Source: Ctenosaura bakeri
Lineage: Eukaryota; Chordata; Lepidosauria; Squamata; Iguanidae
Assembly (NCBI GenBank): GCA_948474755.1
Contig: CAOLHI010001854.1
Coordinates: 124,001-188,000, forward strand
Length of the DNA: 64,000 nt
Direction: 5' to 3'
Shown here: positions 58,970 through 64,000 of the stretch, piece after piece
How positions within the stretch are numbered: position 1 is the first letter of the stretch
Layout of the letters: every line of letters starts with the position of its first letter
The notes under the pieces: model-generated
The model's input: only the letters and a program-made list of their open reading frames with translations
Databases searched by the model: none
Told to the model about the DNA's origin: nothing
Made by a program: the position numbers and the translations under genes

Positions 58970-60110
58970 ATCATATATTCCTCAGCCTGAGGTTAAAAAG
59001 CACAGGACCATAGGCTGAATGATCAGGAGGATATGAAAGGGCAGAAAATATGCAGTGTGAATGAATTCTTAGTGCAAAGGATAACTGCACTTTGAATAAA
59101 CATTGAACTGCAGATGTATGTTAGCATTACAGAAAGAAAATGACAGAAAAAAAAGCAACATTTATCATACAGTACTGAACATTTTACATATCTTTGAGGG
59201 AATGATCTTTAACATTAGTCTAGAAAAAAAGTATGTGATTTTATTTTCAGACAGATCACAGAACTAAGATGGGCCCTAAAAACTCTCATTCCATTAGTCA
59301 AATCTAAAGTAAGAATAGTCCAATAATTTTAATTTCTCCATATGCACTAACAAATTCTTTAACAAATATTTACATACAGATCCAAAACTGTGTGCACACA
59401 AAAAATAAAAGTGATAAAAGCAGAATGACCTTTTGGTTAGAACTAGCAATATTTTTTTTTCCAATATTTGAGCAGAATATATACATACAAACTACTAGAT
59501 TAAACAAACAAATCTGTTTCTATTTTCATAAATACATACTTAAAGAATATATTTAAGCCAATAATTTGGACTCATCAGCAAGTCTGTGGTATCTTTGCCT
59601 GTGCAAATCGACACTGATGGTCTTTCAGAAAAATATTGAGATGGTAAAAAAGACAACATGAAGGACAAAAAGGTAGTGATTGCCAGATGTACAATGTTAC
59701 TCATGAAGGCCTGTAAAGATAATGAAATGTTCAACCTGAGGCTGAAAGGTCAATCAATTTTTGATTTCATACATTCATGATACAAAGGCTGTACAAGGGG
59801 TCAAAAGAATACTAGGAAATTTTCTCATCCTTGACAAGAAAGGATGTCTCAACAAATCAATGCATCTCATCAAAAAAATGGTCAAGTATATGATGTGGGC
59901 ATGTTCATAGAATCCCCCCTCCCTTTCTGGTTGGATGTACTGTAACATATTCTTTTTTATTAGATTTTTTAAACATTTTATACGTACATGCATCCCCCTG
60001 AACCAGATGTGAATTGGTGGCCAGTTTGATTAGATCTGGCATTCTTTTCTTATGGCTAAAAAGCTTATGATCTATATTTCAAAAGAAAAACACTCACCAT
60101 CCAGAATCAA
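58970..60110. other. Unique stretch, no gene seen
   Basis: AT-rich, with no recognised coding or repeat signal. Confidence 0.4.
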
Positions 60111-60116
60111 TCTTTT

Positions 60117-60172
<56 letters not shown>

Positions 60173-60184
60173 TCCTTCTTTCTT
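60111..60184. repeat. (TTTC)n tetranucleotide repeat
   Basis: About 16 TTTC units with slight variation at both ends. A polypyrimidine strand. Confidence 0.95.
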
Positions 60185-60400
60185 CATTTAATTTATATCA
60201 AGCATTTATCCTACACAGGACCCAAGGTGATTTTATTTCATGTTCAGAAGGTTCAGAAGGTGTTACTGCTTTAGCTATCCATGAATGTGCATTTTACCAA
60301 TGCAATTTTTTTTTTTTAAAAAAAAGGATTTTTAGTTATGCTATCAACTTTTATTGTTGTATGTGTTCAGATAACATTTACATTTTGTGACCTTCCTCCA

Positions 60401-60446
<46 letters not shown>

Positions 60447-60478
60447 CCCACCCATCCATCCATCCATTCACCCACCCC
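60401..60478. repeat. (TATC)n with adjoining CCAT/CACC repeats
   Basis: About 11 TATC units (60401-60446) pass into acccacccatccatccatcc and cacccacccc-type units. This suggests a tetranucleotide array drifting by point mutation. Confidence 0.93.
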
Positions 60479-60479
60479 A

Positions 60480-63260
60480 GGGTAGATAGAGTCCTAGGGA
60501 TTTTGTTTTGTTTTGCACCCAAATGTGTGTACATTGTGTTCATGAGTTTGACTTCCAACATCATTTTAGACTCAGAAGAGGCCATGTTCCAACAATAAAT
60601 TACCTGGAAGCAGGGGGATAAAAGGCTTCCTTTGAACAGCAGGGAGCTGAAGTAATACTAAAAATGATGCCATTGCCTCTTAGAAGACACTGGCGGGGGG
60701 AAAAAAACCTTCCAGTATTTGGAGGTGGAGTACAGATCTCTATAGTCCCTAATGTGTCCCCTCATATCTAACAGTCATCTAACCCTGAATTATACTTTGA
60801 AATGCAGTTTTAAAATATGATCGATATTTTTCTGTGAAAAATGTTTGCACAAAAATTAGGTTGTTGCACACACAAAAAAAACTTGTTTTCCACACAAAAT
60901 CCATGTCCTCCTGCATTTCCATGTACAAAACAGTGTACTCTTTTATACTTTGGAAAGTTGTGTGCAAAGAACACTGCCTGTTAAGGATATTTAACGTAGT
61001 AAAAAAATTACATAGCTATGCACTGATGGTCCCACCTTCCCCCATGATCTCTGATGCAACAGGCAGAAGCAGATGTGGGAAACAGACAAAGCTATGACTG
61101 CCATGCACTCACTAAACTAGCTTGCTGTCTCGAGTGTTATAGTGGAAGATTTTTATTTTTCATTGCTAGTGAAGTATGAGTCATCTCAGACACCAAATTC
61201 CCGTTTTTCATTGCCACGATCTCTTTGGAATGTCATCATGTTATGTTTTTGAAAGAGGACACTCATGCAAACCCAGAGAGATTTTAAATTGATCAAGTTC
61301 TTAACCACTCTTCTGTTCAACTGAACCATGGTTTATGTTACCCCTTTCTGCGTGTACTCCAGACTTGTTTGTTTAAATTTGGAATAGTGACATATATGGT
61401 CCAAATCATCAAACCTGAAGTATTTGGTTTACTTTTAGTCACTAAAATAGCACATGCCGACATCTCTAAAGCCCAAATTTCCATCCCTAGCTGGCATCTC
61501 GAGTTAGGTAACATACAGCCTTGGAAATTGTGTGCAGTCCTCCTGCCTAGCTTTGAAGCTTCCACACTCACCCATATCCAATGCCCTCCACCTCAAACTG
61601 AATCATGAAAGGAGAATTGCTTAGAATCCCAGAATTCTCTGAGATTTATGGTTTTCCTTTAGAGCAATACATACCTCATGCCTTGTTGCCCTCTATCCTT
61701 CCCCCAACTCCATACACACCTGGTCTCAAAATGTGTTTTACAAAACTAGATGTCCAACACTTCTAATCTCATTGGGAGCAGGGGAGTTCAGGCCAAAGCA
61801 GGCCCAGGTAAAACACAGCCCTCCTAGTTTAATAACAAGTAACAGTAAAGACTCGGAGAGCTATTGCTAGTTGGTATGGACAACACTGGGCAACTGAGAC
61901 AGCTTCCTATGTTCTTAGCTGCATTTCTGAATTGGATCTGAGTTTTCTTTCACAGCGATGTGTCCATCTATACAGCCAGGTGCTTCTTGCACATATTCAG
62001 ATAAGCCAAGGGAAAAGGCATTAAATTCCCTTATCCCTGATAATCCAATTAGTTTGCTAGATCACTGCACAACACTTACCATTTTCTCCTCCTATACTAT
62101 GTCTTTCTAATGACAGGAGAGAGTATAAAATAGTATTACTGGATTAATGTATCACTTTAGAAAGAATTCAGGTCATTACTGTGCAAGTCACAGCAACCCT
62201 TAGTAGATTTCACCTGTTGTTTTATTACCAGTGACAACTATAGCTGCTTAAAAAAAAAGATGAAGAAGCCATGGTTACCAAATTCACTACTCAGCATTTC
62301 TTAAGGAATGGGCTGCAATTAGAGAAGAGCAATGTGTTCCTTAATTAGGTTATCACTAAAAATACAAGCTGACAGGTACATATTGCAAATAATTGCTAGG
62401 AGCTAAAGAAAATGTGTGCATTAGTGCAAAGAGAAACCCACTGTTATAGTAAAATAATAATAACCACCAACCCTGCTTTCAAATTTTCAAAAATCAAGAA
62501 AGGAATGGTGATTACATTCCTGTTCTGAGGGTTTTTTCTATATATCTTCTATATATATTATTAACCAAATCTGAGCACTTAAACAGAATGTACCATTAAA
62601 ATACCGCATAGAATATAGTTTTACTCTAGCTTGAATTTAACACTTAAGTACTACTCTACAATAATCTTGGTAGTACTGATGCTACCATTCTGCAGCTCAC
62701 AGAATCAACTGGATGCTTAGGCTGAGGACCTCTGCTAGGAATTCTTATTCAATAAGTTTTGTTTTCATTATTTTTTTTTCCCTTTGCTTCTCTATTAATT
62801 ACAATTGATAATACAGCTAAATACTGCCACAATAGAAGAAGAGTGTCATCTCCTGTCTATCAATAAATAAATAGTGAATTTTCCAGACAACATGTGTGGG
62901 GAAAAAATGGATTTACTTATCCCTTACTATCCTTGTTCCCTTTTCCAGGTCTTATACCTGCGTTTCATTATGATAAATCCCTAACCAAATTTGTGTCAGA
63001 GAAAGATGGACAGTCAGGATGAGGATGTGACAGAGATGTAATAGTTTAGATTTGATCAAGAATTCATTACAAACTGAGTTGGAGAAAACAGAGGTGAGGA
63101 AGGGTCACATAAAATGTTTACCAAGGAATGCAGAAATACTGGACTACTCCCTCTCTGTTTTTCCTTTCTGTTTTTCTCCTCTGTTGGAAGATGCCATTTG
63201 TCCCATGTGACCATCTCCAACTAATTTGGTGTCCTTATGTTAGGGATGTAAATCTTTTCT
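60480..63260. other. Unique stretch, no gene seen
   Basis: Short open frames have no recognisable domain. The 62220-62460 stretch has the texture of a possible conserved non-coding element, unproven. Confidence 0.4.
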
Positions 63261-63261
63261 T

Positions 63262-63361
63262 ATTTTATTTTTATCAAAATAATATTATTTTACATATTAT
63301 TTTACATATTATTACATTTTATTTTATTTTATTTTTATCAAAATAAAATAAAATAAAATGT
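63262..63361. repeat. ATTTT-rich hairpin with internal direct repeats
   Basis: cattttattttattttattt is followed by ttatcaaaataaaataaaat, forming a near-perfect inverted repeat at 63315-63360. The word tatttttatcaaaataa also occurs at about 63265-63284, so direct and inverted repeats overlap. Confidence 0.85.
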
Positions 63362-63364
63362 TTC

Positions 63365-63800
63365 CTCTTGGCTGGGTGAGATTACAGAAGTTTACAAGAA
63401 CTGCTTGTACAGAAATTTTCTTCTACAAAACTATCTGCAGAATAACTACAGCAATATTATTTTCTAGAAGAAAAAGCTGCTTCCTTTGAAGAAAATTCTG
63501 TTTTCAGTGCAAATGAAACACATGCACAATAAGTATCCCAATACAGCATTTTCTGCATAGGAAACATCTTTTTCTCATCAGTATAGAATTGTTCTCATCA
63601 AGTTTTCTCACCACTCAAAAAAATAAAATAAATCAATTTTTTAAAAATATTTTCAAATATTCTTTCAGTTCCTAGACCATGGTGGCCCTCCAGAGACCAG
63701 CTCGATATCCCATTTGAGTACCCCACAGCATTAAAATAAGCAAACTTATGTGAGTAGTTCCTTCCTTTTCCTTGAGTCCCATTAGGATAACAATCCAGAA
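63365..63800. other. Unique stretch, nothing recognised
   Basis: No gene or repeat signal found. Confidence 0.35.
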
Positions 63801-63805
63801 GCCTA

Positions 63806-64000
63806 GGCCCTTTCTGCAGCTTACTTTTGTTCCAGTAGCATCTGATAATGATGGCAGCAGCAGCAATCCCAGGAATGGAGTGTGATGGAGTGGTCCCCTC
63901 CACACCAGCTTCCTCCAAGAACCAGGGAGTGAGATGGCCAAACCTCTTCCTGCTGCAGCATAGCTGGGTGTTATCCTGGGCTACATTGCGGCAGGAAGTG
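63806..64000. mobile_element. Harbinger-like element cut by the window end
   Basis: Starts GGCCCTTTCTGCAGCTTACT after a cta trinucleotide. This matches the terminal repeat of the elements at 11736 and 16137, but the interior differs (cagcagcagcaatcccag and ccctccacaccagcttcctc). Only the left end is inside the window, so size and content are unknown. Confidence 0.5.

Noticed and set aside
60052..60390. 112-codon frame with a Phe/Leu/Ser repeat
   Set aside because: Produced by the TTTC array and adjoining AT-rich DNA.
57833..60478. CRISPR-like arrays
   Set aside because: The repeats are simple tetranucleotide arrays with no spacers, and the genome is a vertebrate's.

Overview
This window looks like intergenic or intronic DNA from a squamate reptile, probably a lizard. 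The main evidence is the repeat set. There are about a dozen Sauria-type SINEs: tRNA-derived heads joined to a 3' tail like the Bov-B LINE. There are also Bov-B LINE pieces, CR1 LINEs with RT, endonuclease and ORF1 esterase remnants, an L1 fragment, L2-like 3' ends, three ERV-type LTRs, several families of short DNA transposons (Harbinger-like, hAT-like, Tigger-like) and many tri- and tetranucleotide microsatellites. The sequence is AT-rich throughout. I found no functional host gene, no multi-exon gene model, and no bacterial or viral gene organisation. Family names rest on remembered consensus features, because no database search was possible.

Layout. 1-6.3 kb: mostly unique DNA with three Sauria SINE copies and one palindromic element. 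6.3-7.5 kb: an ERV-like LTR on the minus strand. 7.8-12.2 kb: two CR1 3' ends, SINE pieces and a 501-bp Harbinger-like element. 14.35-16.73 kb: a composite of Bov-B 5' sequence, an antisense processed pseudogene of a DDX5-type RNA helicase, an unassigned stretch, a second Harbinger-like element and a Bov-B 3' piece. 18.4-19.2 kb: a plus-strand LTR. 20-26 kb: mostly unique DNA with two palindromic elements, one SINE and a perfect hairpin. 26.46-27.64 kb: a 5'-truncated L1 with an intact ORF2 C-terminus and target-site duplications. 29-30 kb: two Harbinger-like MITEs, one carrying a trinucleotide array.

32.6-34.3 kb: a Tigger-like MITE and a three-deep nest of transposons. 35-43.2 kb: more MITEs, an L2 3' end, a long polypyrimidine tract and a SINE. 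43.3-44.2 kb: a second hAT-like element, with an 8-bp duplication, inside an older palindromic element. 47.7-49.5 kb: a plus-strand CR1 interrupted by a SINE. 50.5-50.9 kb: a 75-bp tandem duplication and a palindromic element. 51.9-56.2 kb: a long minus-strand CR1 interrupted by a solo LTR. 56-64 kb: unique DNA, one SINE, tetranucleotide repeats, an AT-rich hairpin and the start of another Harbinger-like element at the edge of the window.

The elements relate mainly as autonomous and non-autonomous partners and by insertion order. Sauria SINEs share a tail with Bov-B, which fits mobilisation by Bov-B. Nested insertions give relative ages. The L1 piece, with an open frame and a readable duplication, is probably among the youngest. 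No convincing new biological system was found. The strongest observations are the nests with readable duplications, the hAT-like family with arrays of AAGTC motifs near its ends, the large family of elements sharing GGCC-TTTCTGCAC ends, and the DDX5-like retropseudogene.
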